A stretch of DNA of 64,000 nt from Gnetum montanum (lineage: Eukaryota > Streptophyta > Gnetopsida > Gnetales > Gnetaceae): NCBI GenBank assembly GCA_015680685.1, contig MNCI01004871.1, positions 19,553 through 83,552 on the forward strand. Direction: 5' to 3'. Below, piece after piece: positions 21,473-33,040 of the stretch (its first letter is position 1; the number at the start of each line of letters is the position of its first letter). Made by a program: the position numbers and the translations under genes. The notes under the pieces are model-generated. The model had not been told where the DNA came from. It did not search any database and worked only from the letters and a program-made list of their open reading frames with translations.

Positions 21473-22253
21473 GCCCATAGTATAAGTTGAATTATTAAAT
21501 GGAGGAGGTACCAAAAGAAAGAGGAATTGGTTGAATTATTAAATTGGTCCTAGGAACTACCAAAAGAAAGAGGAATTGGTCCTAAAGAAAATGGAGGAGG
21601 TACATGATGTGAGGATGATCCCATAGTATAAGTTGAAGCTACTATTGGAGTTACTATCGAACTTGGTAATGAGGTTACTATTGGTGGAGTTTGTATATTC
21701 AAAGTACTTATTGGTTGGGTGATACCTCCTATTGTGGTTACATAGGTTCACATTAGTGTAGTATTTAGATTTTGAGATCCTGTCCCCATAGTTGAACTCA
21801 TGGTTGATGTTGGAATGTCAAATAGAGGGTTCCTAGTTATGGAAAAATTAGGTTTTATTTTCTCGTTGGGATTTTGTATTTTTTGAGGAGAAGAATAATC
21901 AGATCTTGATCGTATTGGTTGTTCTTGATTTTGATTTTCGTTAACTTTTGTACATTTATAAAGGCTAAGAGTGCTTCTAGATGGTTGAATTCATGGGGGT
22001 TTCTTTGGTTGCTTTGTTAATTTCATGAACATTCTTCATTGACGCATTCATGGGCTACCATTCTTAAAAATTTACAAATTGATTTAATGGTTGCAGCTTT
22101 AATTGCAACTTTTCTAACAGTTTCAGCTAGTGGTACGATAAGAGGAGTTGATTCCTCATATTTTTCTTTATTTTTATTTTTTATTTTTTTTAAACAAGAA
22201 AAAAAAGTAAAAGAAACCATTTCTAAAAAAAATAAAAGAAAAATAAAATGCAT
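21473..22253 (-). pseudogene. Element B gag N-terminal remnant with local duplications
   Basis: The minus strand after the leader carries a Ser/Thr/Asn/Pro-rich degenerate frame in two or more phases. The clearest piece contains ESTPLIVPLAETVRKVAIKAA, followed by Ile/Thr-rich sequence. Next to the nested LTR a string CCCATAGTATAAGTTGAA occurs at 21473 and again at 21620, and GGAGGAGGTA at 21501 and 21594. The region was therefore duplicated locally. I do not see the conserved Gag core. Confidence 0.5.
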
Positions 22254-22321
22254 AAAGAAACAAATAAAATAAAATAAAATTAAAGCTTAATTAACCCTTG
22301 ATGATGATTAACTCTGTCAAC

Positions 22322-22341
22322 CTCCCTGGCAACGATGCCAA
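22322..22341 (-). promoter_or_regulatory. Primer-binding site of element B (tRNA-Asp type)
   Basis: The minus strand reads TTGGCATCGTTGCCAGGGAG two bases after the LTR end. It is complementary to the plant tRNA-Asp 3' end with about four mismatches, as is usual for Athila. Confidence 0.85.
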
Positions 22342-22343
22342 AT

Positions 22344-24019
22344 TGAAGAGCCAAGCAAAATTTGGTGCTAGATACCTTTAAAAAAAATTTATTTCTTTTT
22401 TGTTCTAGAGATTGTCACCTCATCTATGACTGACCTACGAGTCATATCCCGTGAAGGAATAGTTAAAAAGTCAAAGAAATCATCAAGACAATAAATAGTT
22501 AGAATTGAATCTAATTAAATTCCATACTTATGCCTATCACTCATAAGTAAAATTATAAACCTTTATCCTAACTTCTAATCATAAGTTCAAGAATAAAGAT
22601 TCATAATTAAATCAAATTAAAATTATAAATAATAATTGAAGATCACAAAGGAGAATTGCCTAAATTGTAATTTTGCCTTGCTGTCTCCACAATGCAGCAA
22701 TTTTAATTGTGAATTACAAGAATTACAATAAGGCTCAACAAATCTTCAACAAAAATATCAAGAATAATTAATTCCAATGTGATATGGAATTTACTAGTAT
22801 CAACTCCTCCTTTCCTGTTTTCTCAAAAGAAATGAATTTTCTTTTGATGTGTATGCATAATCGATTTTTCTCCTTTTTTTTGAGGCCTGATGAATGCTTT
22901 ATTTATATTGCAACAACATTTAAAGATAAATATTGTAATAATATATGGATAATGCAAACCCAATATCAATGTTTTAAATCAATAATACTGCTAATCTTGG
23001 CTTTCTAATGTTTTAAATTAATATGGATTCTCAAGGAAGCAACAAAAGAGGCGTATATGATGCTCCATGCATTCATCCAAGAAGAAGGTTTAATTTGAGC
23101 TAATGGAGAATTCAGTAGAAAAGCACGCATAATAGCATTAGTTAGCATATGCTTTACTTGATTCCCTTATCATTTGTGAAATTTTCTGCCATAGCCTTTG
23201 TTGGTGCCTTATCCTCATCAATCTCCACCACGCCATTGCATGTACCGATATTTAAAAATAAATATTTTAATAATAAATGGATACAGAAGAATTTGATACC
23301 AATCCATTATTTTTGGTGTAGGTGCCAAAGCTAGTATTCTTATTATCATGAATTTCCCAGAAACGATGGGAGAGATGTTGCAAAACTGAAGATAACTTAA
23401 ACAGCTTGCAACTAGCAAAATTCCAGAAACATCATCATTGTCATTGTTATCCGACGACGGTGATGATGATAGTCGCAGGTTCAAATCTGGTAGCAACCAC
23501 CTTCATTTTTCTCAATTCTTGAATTGCCACCGCGGTCACAAAGAACCACCTTCCCTGTCACTGTGTAAACTATATTATAGTATAATTTATATGAGATATA
23601 TATAATCTTATTATATAATATTTATGTATAAGGAATATATAGTTTATATATAACATATATATATAGGTAAGATATATATAATATTTAGGAATATATCATA
23701 TTCACCTATAATAATATATAATTACGTAATATTTAAATATATAAAGTTATATTTATGAATATATAATGAATACATGTAATTATAATCTCATTATATATAA
23801 TAATACAGTGTACTAATTAAACTAAAATTAAAATAAACTAAACCACACCAATTAACTAATCATAAAATAATAATAAACTAATATTTACAACTTACATAAA
23901 CAAATAAAATAATCATTAATTAAATAATTAACTTTATGAAATATAGAATGAAATTAATTAAAATGCATAAGTTTGACAAAAATACTTATTAAAATTGAAC
24001 AAATTTTTTGGGTTCAACA
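22344..24019 (-). mobile_element. 5' LTR of element B
   Basis: 1676 bp. On the minus strand it starts TGTTGAACCC and ends CTTGGCTCTTCA, with the PBS two bases further on. The right end touches the AGTGC target duplication. A TA-rich tract (about 23570-23790) accounts for most of the extra length over the 3' LTR. A GC-richer block (23340-23560) is conserved between the two LTRs. Confidence 0.9.
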
Positions 24020-24024
24020 AGTGC

Positions 24025-25139
24025 AAATTACAAAAGTTACGCAAGTGAGTTCTCCCCAAAGTAGGTTCCTACCTATCATGCCATTGCGTAACCACATCTT
24101 AAAATGTTCGTAGGCACTAGAAGGGTTAAATGCAATCTACACTGGTGCAAGAAAACACACACATGTTAAATACCACCATGATGAAGTATGAATTCTATGC
24201 CACACAAGACACAAGTGAGAAATACTCGGATAGTGGGGTGAGATGAATCATAGAAGGGATTGCAGAGATCAGGATGTAAGGTAATCTACCATGGGCATAA
24301 TGAATCCTGGTTGTGGGGCATGATTAAGGTATCATTAACCTTTCACTCCAAAATCAAGATAAAGTCCATGCCTCTGATCAATGACATTGCATTGTTTCAT
24401 CCAATGATAGACAACCATAAGAGCATCATGACAGCAAGGCAGACAATCACTTGACATTTTGTCCAAGGGAAGAGTGATTTAAATTTCTCTGCGGCACGTT
24501 TTTTTATCTTTTCTTTGTTATTTTTCTTCTTTCTTTTCTTCTTCTTTTTTTTTCTTCGTCTGGCTGCTTTGGCACTTTGTCATTTCCAACGGTGATCCGA
24601 AGAAGCCACCAACCTTCAGGCATGGATGCATGTCTTTCCAGTGGGACCCTTCAAAACAACATTGAGTTTCTTTATTGAGTGCCTTTATTACTCTTACTTC
24701 CATTTTTCGTTAGATCTACAAGGACCTTAGTACAACCAAGTTGCATGATAGCATAGACAAATGTCACCACAGAGAATCCATAAGTCCCCTTGATGTCACA
24801 CCCTGGCCATTTCCTCTTAGTCTGTCATTTTTCGCTCTGGGATTAATGAGTACAAAGTTACTTTAAGTTTTAATGATGACAAGAATAGCATCATACCCAG
24901 AGTAGAACCTCTTATTAATAGAATGGGAGAATGGATGTTATGGGCTCACTGTCCAAATAATTTGTCACCTGTGACTTGATAGCATAGAACAACACCTCAA
25001 CCAATAAGTCACATGAGTATTTTATTCATAGATGAGATTATCCTCAAAAAGATAAAATGATAAACTAAAAGATGAAAAATTAGAAAATAAAAATTAGAAA
25101 ACAAAAAATTGTAAAACCAAAGAAAAGGAAAAACATTTA
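24025..25139. other. Element D noncoding stretch
   Basis: Between the right edge of B and the D gag tail I find no convincing frame. A pyrimidine-rich run on the plus strand lies at 24507-24560. Together with 12341-13085, this is the original noncoding spacer of D between its gag-like and second ORFs. Confidence 0.5.
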
Positions 25140-26856
25140 CTAATTCTGCTTATTAGAATCGGAGGTATCCCCCATAATTAAACCTTGGATCATGGCGAGA
25201 ATTAATAAATGAAAAGTTTCGATCCATGTATGTTGGAAATATTGGGGTCCGATCATATCCAAACCACTGGGTGTCTTTTGATGTGGTGGCAAGAATGTAC
25301 CCAAATTGAGGTTCACATACTTGATTAAAGTAGACATAGTGGGGTAGGTTATAAGATGTGGTCATGTGATAAGAAGCTAACCCACTATGGCACCTGTGAC
25401 CATAAGATGGTATGCAAGGATTGATATGTCTCCCTACATGGTTATATCCATTGGGGTGCATGGTTGTTGGATCATCAATTATTGGCCCTGATAAGGTAAC
25501 AAGACGCGTTGAGTTCAAAGATGAAGGTGCATCACATTGCTGGGCTTGTGCTGAGTTGGAGGATGCAGTGGTTTCAGAACTATGCTATCTCTTTCTATGG
25601 TCATGCCTAAAGAAAGGATGCTTTTGACGTTGTGGAGGACTTCCACTGCTATTGACAGTAGAAGCACAAGTAATGTTTGTGTGTTGGTGTTGTGGTGCAA
25701 AACCTTCTAGTACAACTAGTGGCAATTTAGAAGGAGGTGAAGGATGAGAATATTGAGGGCAAGGAGAAGTGTAAGGAACATGAGGTGGTGATTCTGTGGG
25801 AGAGGATATGGGTTGATGGTATTCAAGAGAATGATAACGATGAGGTGAAATAAGGGATGTCGATCTAGTTGGAGAAATAGGGTGTTGAACATGATAAGCA
25901 CTTAGTGTTGGGGCATACGAAGGTTGAGGCCAGTTTGGCGATGGTTTCCCCCACAATTGGGGATTGCCATTGTGGCTGAACACAGTACTTCTGTATGAAA
26001 TTTGGATGTAGCATTCTCCCCCAATGCTCATGTAGATGTGACAAGATTGGGCATTGGTGTTTGGGGGTGATCGTATAGGAAAGCATCGCATTGATACTTC
26101 CGATTTGTAGTTGGATCCCCATCCTTATTTCCTTCAGCCTTTCTTTCTGGTCGTTGATTGGTGTTCTATCCTGTTTCTTAGTTTGGCACCCTCTGTTTGT
26201 TCTGGGTGTCAAAGTGATTGTGTGTGGTTTTACCTCTGATAATATTTGCATATTCTCCACATTTTCCATGTACCCACCCCGTCATCTTATTGATCTTTGC
26301 CTCAATTTCATCTAGCGATTTTAGTATTGGCAAAGATGGGAATGGTTCCACCTCCTCAAGGTGAGTTGATTTCTCTTATTCATGATTATGGACTTTTGTT
26401 ACTTTAAGAGTTTGGTCTTGTTGAGATCTTTCAACATTCTCCCATTTGGCTATTTATTCCTCTTATTTTACTACCCACTTAATAAGCTCTTGGAATTGAT
26501 GGATTTGTAGTTCATACAATTGCCTTGGGACATACATCCATAGGGTTTGCCTTGTTTCATTATGGAGCCCATCCATGATGTGATACATTAGCCTTTTCTC
26601 AGAGAACCCATGGCTTGGGCAGTTATTTAATAGTGAGTAATATCTTTCTAGGGCCATGTCCAAGGGCTCATGTTGCCCTTGTTCCCACTCTTGGATTTGT
26701 CTCCTCAAGGTTGACACTCTTACATAGGTTTGATATCTTTCATTGAAGAGTTCTACCATTGTCAGCCAATGATAAATTGATTTTAGCTTCAAAGACTTGT
26801 ACCATACTTTTGCTTGGCCAACGAGTGTTATAGAAAGAGCTTAAGTCTTTGCCACC
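25140..26856 (-). pseudogene. Element D gag, 3' part (core to Pro/His-rich tail)
   Basis: This is the continuation of gag from 51415 after the E insertion. The core runs QRLKLF, AKVWYKSLKLKSIYHWLTMV, ELFNERYQTYVRVSTLRRQI and EWEQGQHEPLDMALERYYSL, then LMYHIMDGLHNETRQTLW, closely matching the gag of E at 28.8-29.3 kb. Downstream are a Lys/Asn-rich part and a Pro/His/Ser-rich tail (25585-26091) such as HHNTNTQTLL. A Tyr/His-rich last segment ends at 25140. The frame is broken several times. No protease follows, unlike in A and E. Confidence 0.8.
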
Positions 26857-27767
26857 TGATGAGATGCGATATCGCATGGGCCGCAATATCACGTACGCGA
26901 TATCGCGGCCGTCGCGATATCGCATCCCATGCGATATCGCGTACGCCATATCGCGTCATCCCCTGTGATATCGCGTATGCGATATTGCGGTCTGCCGCCA
27001 AAACTATAAATAAGAGGTGGCACTTCCTTTATTTCTCATCCTAGGCTAGAAGTAGCGAAGCTGTGGTAGTTTGATCACTCCAGAGATAGAATAGTTTCCA
27101 TGTGCTCGCAGTAGGAGTCCCCAAGTGAACAGATCTTTATTCAAGCAGCTTTGTACCTGAACGAAAGTTGTGTACGGCAATAAAGATGAGCTTTGTGGAG
27201 AAACCTTGCAGTGCATGGAATAGGTTTATTACATGTTATTTATTGTTTTCCTAGTAACGTGGCATGAGTACGACTTGGTTACGAACATTGACAAATGTGT
27301 ACGGCTAACCAAGGAATCGACTACTCATTGCGATTAGATTCTCTCACCCTTATCTCCTAGAACGTGGGATGAGTACGACTTGATTACGAGCATCTACGGA
27401 TGTGCACGGCTAGTCAAGGAATCGGCTGCTCATCACACTTAGGCTAGTTAGGTGCCTCAGTGCAACCACTTCAAGCATGTGCGTTACATGTGGTGATCCC
27501 AGTAACGATTAGCATTTGGTAGCCATAGTTGCATAGTTTAGGGTGTGTACGGTAAGTGGGAACGGATGCTGACGCTAGTTAATTTAGACTTAGAGTTAGT
27601 TAGTTTCTCAACCCTTCACCCTTTAGCATAGGAGATAAAACCAGAAAAGACCAAAAAAATCATATACCTCGGACTTACTTAACCATACACCATGACAACA
27701 ACAAGTAAGTTTGGGAAGACAACGAATGATTAACCCCAAGTGTTCCATGGGGCATTTAGGCATTTAG
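26857..27767 (+). mobile_element. 5' LTR of element E
   Basis: It starts TGATGAGATGCG directly after the CCACC duplication. A TATA box (TATAAATA, 27005-27012) follows the palindrome array. The body contains CTCCAGAGATAGAATAG and repeated ATGAGTACGACTTG-TTACGA blocks (about 27265 and 27370). Compared with the 3' LTR, the last 70 or so bases and the PBS are missing exactly at the unknown base at 27768. That loss may be an assembly join rather than a biological deletion. Confidence 0.9.
26866..26990. repeat. GATATC palindrome array in the 5' LTR of E
   Basis: This is the longest array in the window. At least seven GATATC or near-GATATC units lie in about 125 bp, mostly as GCGATATCGC, a perfect 10-bp palindrome, separated by GTACGC or CATCCC-like linkers. 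It ends about 15 bp before the TATA box. The 3' LTR of the same element has only about 50 bp of array (50501-50548). Confidence 0.92.
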
Positions 27768-27798
27768 NTATAACGGTGAAATTAGCACACCGATAAAC

Positions 27799-29708
27799 AT
27801 GCCTTCTTCTCATAAGAGCAACTCACCACCTAAGGATCATACATGAGACAATCGGCAAGATAAAAAACATAACCAAAATCAGCCAAGTCCTAAACAATAT
27901 AGGATGACATATACTCATCCCGATGAGTATATTCCTAATTTTACTTTTGTTCTCCATCAGGATGAACAACTGCGGTGGAGAGACTTGCAAGGTAACATCG
28001 TGTTACCCCTAAATCGAGCAATCTCTCGCATGCTTTTCCGTGCCTTAGCACAGATTAGCATGCAAGATCATTTTACGGAATACGTTGCAGAAGATTTTGA
28101 CATGAGGGATTATTATCCCACAGATGCCCAACGTATAAGGGACTTAAGGCAGGAGAGCCAACATACATGGTCGAAGGGCAAGGCCCCGCACGTCCTTAGC
28201 GAAATAGGAGGTGAGGAACCCTTTATCACTGGTTCTTTAGCAAAGGATGTTCCCCCTCCTGACGATGGTGAGGAGGTTGAGTATCAGAACCTACAATCAA
28301 CAATACATATCCCTAGTTCTGATGCCCGTGAACACCAATTGTTCACAGAAGGAACAACCACTCATGCTAAGGACGACACTTTGATCGTCACAACGATCGG
28401 GGCCATAGCAGCCGAAGAGAAGGCAAGAAGCATCGTCATGTCGATGGTTCCCCTTCTTCTTCTCCTTCTTCACATCATTCATCCTCTCCTTCCACATTTG
28501 GGTGCAGCCACCATGAACATAAAGGTGAGGATAAAAGTAAGAAAGAAGAAAGACCTCGACGGGAAAGTCGAGAGAGAGGACAAATGCAAGGACGTAGGGA
28601 GAGTAGGGAACAATGCAGACATCACAGGCGTCATGGAAGAGACGATCATGATGAGCCCCTACTCGTAACCTGAAGTATGCTTGACATAACGGAGGCAGTT
28701 AGGATTCCCACAAGGCATTTAAAGGATAGCCAGATCAAGCGTTTAGACATGAATAATATCCCATGGTTTGAGGGGTGATATAATGCAGATCCGCAAAATC
28801 ATTTACAGGCATTCCACGATGCATGTGCCTTGCAGAATATAGAAAATGAGTGGCAAAAACTTAAGCTGTTCCCAAGGACACTCACCAAAGAAGCAGAGAG
28901 CTGGTATCGGTCCTTAGAATCGGAAACCATCAGGAGGTGGGGTACGATGCTAGAACTATTCAATGAAAAGTATCAAACGTACTCCAGAGTGTCCAATTTG
29001 CGTAAGTAGATCCAAGGCTGGAAGCAAGGTACATATGAACCGTTGGATGTTGCCATGGCCCACTACTACACATTGTTACATCGTTGCCTGGGCGATGGGT
29101 ACGCTCAGCGGGATCAACTTCGCCACATCGTGGATGGGCTAAGGAATGAAACTAGAAGAACCCTTGGGACTTACGCCCAAGGGAGACTCTCACAACTTAG
29201 AGCCCATGAAGTACATAGCTTGTTGGAGCAAGTAGCAAATGAAGAGGATCAGCTACGAAAAAGGGAAAGTGCAAAAGAGTATAATCGTGATCCCTCCCTT
29301 CGAAAGAAGGGAGTGAAATTCTATGATGAAGAGGATGAGTCACCAATCGAAGAATTGATGAACCGGAAAACCTTGCCGATCAAACAATTAACAATAGAAT
29401 TAGTGGCTGAGGTAGACAATGTATGGAGTTCCTTAGACTCTAAGATTGAAACAGTCTTGAAAATTGTAGAAGAGTCTAAGGTTGAACAAAGTAGTGACAA
29501 AGGTAAGAAAAAGTGGAGAGATTTAGGCCCTGTACATAACAAGGGTAAGGGAAAAATCACTAACTCCGATGTGACTGAGGATTCTGATTCAGACGATGAC
29601 AGTGGATGTGAGATCTACCAGTATGACCATCCTAAGGGATGTTGCCCCATTATCTCACATCTACAGGAGTCTGGGGTGTATGCACTTAATCCAAGACTCA
29701 ACCAATAG
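27799..29708 (+). pseudogene. Element E gag
   Basis: It starts at MPSSHKS (ATG 27799). An early stop precedes the open run from MTYTHPDEYIPNFTF to about 28668. A frameshift in a Ser/Lys-rich region leads to the Gag core at 28690-29150 (NIPWFEG, NHLQAFHDACALQNIE, NEWQKLKLFPRTL, EAESWYRSLES, QTYSRVSNLRK). Then come a long open C-terminal half (29043-29708) with HIVDGLRNETRRTLGTYA, an acidic and Lys-rich segment, and a terminal CEIYQYDHPKGCCP cluster. Only a few stops occur, so this gag decayed later than that of A. Confidence 0.9.
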
Positions 29709-30350
29709 CAAACACCCCGTAGGTTACCTTATCCACAAGGTAACCCAAGGCAATTCCACCAACCCTTAATGTATTATCCAAGTGGAACTTCACCATAGCC
29801 CATTGGACAACATCAACAGTGGCAATACCCATAGTCATGGGGGATGCCATCGCCAACACAACAGTACCCTTACCGGCAGCCTGATCCATATGGTTATTAT
29901 GTGCAGTAGCCAATTTCTCCAAGTGACTCTATGGATCACACAACCCCCAACTGTCACTACCAAGCTCAGGAGTACTTCAGAAGGACTGCTTCTCCTCTGG
30001 GGGACACTCCATACCCACACCATCCTCCTAATCCATCCGTACCTCTTCCACCACAAGTAGTTCCCATAACACCTCCTGCTCCAACAATGCAAGGGGAACT
30101 TCCTCCTCAACCGTAGCAACATCACGTTGCGAGAGCTGTAAATATCCAACCTGCTGCTGGTTCTGACAACTGTAAAAAGAGAAGACCTTACTTCAGAACC
30201 AAAAGCCTAGATAAACTCTCGCAACAACAAGTAGTTGAGGCCATGTACACTCCTCCACCATCTAACACTTCGAAGCACCCTTCCGTCTATGGTTATGTTA
30301 ACGCATACCGTAACCGACTAGATTAAGGTAGGCCACCTTCCCAAGAAACT
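29709..30350 (+). pseudogene. Element E Pro/Gln/Tyr-rich gag-protease linker
   Basis: Fragments in shifting frames read RRTASPLGDTPYPHHPPNP, LPPQVVPITPPAPTMQGELP and similar, equal to the linker at 1490-1753 in element A (...SMQGELPTQPQQ). The region is low-complexity and probably disordered. Stops and frameshifts separate it from protease. Confidence 0.7.
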
Positions 30351-30834
30351 AACTAACCCTGGGAGTCTCTTAATCTATTTATAGATCGCTAGAAATGAAC
30401 CACATAGGGCTCTTCTTGACTCAGGTTCCAGAGTCAACTTAATTTCATGAGAGATGTATCACGCCTGGAACCTACCCCAACTTAAGAAGAGCAACATCCA
30501 ACTAGAACTGGCAAACCAGTCCATCATCATTCCCTTGGGATTGGTGGAGGACGTCATTACCACTGTGTGTGGTTGGTCTTACCTAGTTGATTTCCCGGTG
30601 ATCGAAGTTAACAACAACGAAGGGGACTTCCTGATTATAATGGGAAGGGCATGGCTAAGCATAGTAGATGCATGCCTTAGGATCCACGATCTTTCCTTGG
30701 GAATTTCAAAGATAAACATATGTGGAAAGATCAAGAAGAGGAAAGTTCCATGCATCACATATAGTGATTCATCGAGTGATGACATGGAGGAAATGGCTCC
30801 ATGTAACAGGTGTGCCCACGAAACTTTGAACTAA
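30351..30834 (+). pseudogene. Element E aspartic protease
   Basis: The active site reads ALLDSGSRVNLIS with catalytic Asp intact. It is followed at once by a TGA stop and then MYHAWNLPQLKKSNIQLELA, VCGWSYLVDFPVIEV and FLIIMGRAWLSIVDA. The C-terminus is acidic and Ser-rich (YSDSSSDDMEE) and ends at a TAA at 30832-30834. The downstream sequence does not continue into RT, and the ORF end looks natural. This supports a gag-protease-only element. Confidence 0.85.
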
Positions 30835-33035
30835 AGATGCCTGTATGTAGCAACCACACAAGAAGTAGTAGACACCCCATGGTTGACAGCTACTAGAAGG
30901 AGCAGACAAATATGCATGGAACAAACTGAGGAAACCCATGCCCATAACTAAGGCATAGACACATTGAAATATGAGCGTCGCCAACTTCCACCCCTCAATC
31001 TAAAATCATCAATTGGGAAAAGTTGGGAACTTCTTAGAAATTCAAAAAGGCGCTCATTATTTTGGATCTCTCCCTTACAACTCAGTCATGGGGGAGATGG
31101 CCACCTATGCTAATCATATGGGGCCCTTAGTTCTTTTTCAATTTTTGTTTTACAACGTTTTTGTTTTACACTTTATTTTTTTTACAAATTTCTTTAACTT
31201 TTCTACTTTTTGTTTTACAATTTCTTTAACTTTTCTCGTTTTTGTTTTTCAACATCGTTATACTTTTTTCATTTTGTGTGTGTGTGTGTGATCCACCCTG
31301 TAAGTTTGTCCCATAATAAGCGTTCTTCATGATGGTATGAACTTTTTTCATATTGATTGCTAATGTTTGGTTTTTACCTTTAAGTCACAATGTTGATACT
31401 AAGGTATGTTTCTTTTGATATGGCAGGCAATGAGACCACTTCATCTGTCCATCCACCTGTTTCTATGGTCTTTCTCAGCTTGGACATGTACAGTTCCCTT
31501 CTAATAAGAACTTTAATGAATCGGTGACTGGGTATTTCTCAAACTAAGCAAGGACTCAAGGGTTGAAAAGGGTGTGACTTCAATGGAACTCGATGCTTTT
31601 GTGTTGGTCATTCTCTTGGGTGCTTGAATGTTTCTTCTTGAGTTTTCTTGTCGTTTTGATGTTACCCAATTATCGGAAGTTGAGACAATAAAAATAAAAA
31701 ATCTTTGCATGGTGTGGTTCTCACGTATAAAAACACAAAATACAAAAAAAAAAAACCAAGTGAGAATTCAAAGCACACCCCTTAAACAGAATAAGTATTT
31801 AGGCTACAAGCACTGGTTATGGAACCAAAAGTGTTCCCTCTAACTAAGGCCCTTCTCGCTTCCCATTCTCTCCTTTGTTTCGTCGGAATGGTGGAGCTCT
31901 TAGAGCGTGCATTCTTGTTGCCCAAGTGGATGGTTTAACCGAATGCGTTGATGCGAAGTCACTAGATGTGATTAGTTTGAGGCCAGAGTTGGAATGAGAT
32001 TTGCCAAGTCACATTAATCATCAAACACACAAGGGGTTGTACACCGCCTTGTTCTTGGGATTCCATTCCATTTTTCTTCTCTCCATCCTGCTCTCCATTG
32101 TTCACCTCATTGCTAGTTGTATCATTAGTGTATATATTTTGGTTGATGCATTGTTTTCTTTTTGGTAAATTCTTGTGTTTAAGACTTTAACTCTTGTTCC
32201 AAATGACATTCCTAGGGCCCACGGACTCTTTGAATGTGGGTTTGTCAGGGCATTAAGGGCATGAGCCTGCTTTGGGGAGGATCCACTAACATTCCTATTT
32301 GGAGCTTTAGTTAAATTCTTTCCCTTAACATTTTGCAATTAATTTTATTTTGTTCATTTCCATTTTGACATCCATTTCATCGATGCCATAGTTGTCCCTT
32401 TTTATCTATCTTTCTTACTCCTTTCCTTTCTCTATTCTACCACTACCAAAGGTTTGCAATTAGTCATGGGGGTACGAGGCCTGATTTTTTCGATTTTCTC
32501 CTAGCCTCGAAATTTTTAATTTTCTTCCTAACCCCTACACCTTCAGTAGTCATCATTGACATATTCCCAGATCCATATTAGCCATACCACAACCTAGCCA
32601 ATGAGTTTACACCAAAGCAAGGTATCAAATACATGATGATTCAATTACCCTTGCTAATATACAATTGTGTTGTGTGTGCAGATGGCGGACATGCAAACAA
32701 TGGATTGGATCTGGAGCAAACACTTGGAATGGAGCAGCGTTGAAGCAGCTATGCAAGGAGCAAGATCGATGGCGCGCTTATGGATGGACAACGAAGGCGC
32801 AATCTTGGCGTCGGCAGCAGCAACACTTCTTTCTCTTTCTCTTTCTCAGCTGCCAACAAAGGCCTGATGTCATTGTAATAAGGTGTTCACCCTTGTTGTC
32901 ATGAACACCAGTTTTGTAAAATCTTATAATAATGATCTATTCACATGTCATCCCATTAGTTCCATTTCCCTCAATAATTCCATACCTACCTGATATTATT
33001 GTAAGGAACTCGAGGACGAGTTTTCATTTAGTCAT
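30835..33035. other. Element E 3' noncoding region
   Basis: About 2.2 kb separate protease from the polypurine tract. It holds a T-rich stretch at 31130-31265, a (TG)n microsatellite at about 31276-31290 and a purine run at 31748-31760. A purine-rich GTCATGGGGGAGATGG at about 31087 resembles the true polypurine tract (GTCATGGGGG, 33031-33040). No RT, RNase H or integrase blocks were found. A short intact ORF at 32667 is listed separately. Confidence 0.65.
32667..32867 (+). CDS. Small intact ORF (66 codons) after a splice-acceptor-like site
   Basis: The ATG is preceded directly by TTGTGTTGTGTGTGCAG, a textbook plant 3' splice site. The protein begins MADMQTMDWIWSKHLEW, continues through SMARLWMDNEGAILASAAA and ends LSQLPTKA. 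It has no stops in a region where other frames have decayed, and it is GC-richer than its AT-rich surroundings. It may be the last exon of a spliced element transcript or a captured host exon. I do not recognise the family. It could also be a chance frame. Confidence 0.3.
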   Translation: MLCVQMADMQTMDWIWSKHLEWSSVEAAMQGARSMARLWMDNEGAILASAAATLLSLSLSQLPTKA

Positions 33036-33040
33036 GGGGG

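Larger units (their letters stand above)
13091..24019 (-). mobile_element. Element B: Athila-lineage Ty3/gypsy retrotransposon
   Basis: This element of about 10.9 kb on the minus strand is flanked by a perfect 5-bp target duplication AGTGC (13086-13090 and 24020-24024). It has LTRs at 22344-24019 (5') and 13091-14522 (3'), a tRNA-Asp-type PBS, gag remnants, protease, RT, RNase H and integrase in the order expected for Ty3/gypsy. The polyprotein blocks (DLGASINIIP, PFGLCNAPATFQRAM, GQVENANR) match Athila. PR, RT and RNase H share one frame with few stops. A truncated foreign LTR sits in gag. The element inserted into the noncoding part of element D. Confidence 0.92.

Noticed and set aside
23218-23496. 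DLNLRLSSSPSSDNNDNDD-like peptide in the Athila LTR, resembling an EAR repression motif
   Set aside because: The frame is not kept in the other LTR of the same element beyond a short stretch and is closed by stops. Too short to claim gene capture.
26866-26990. Short regularly spaced repeats resembling a CRISPR array
   Set aside because: Units are 10-bp palindromes with 5 to 10 bp linkers, variable, and sit in LTR promoters of plant elements. There is no spacer-repeat structure and no cas gene.
28297-28497. Minus-strand ORF in E gag
   Set aside because: It lies opposite the gag frame and has no independent signature.
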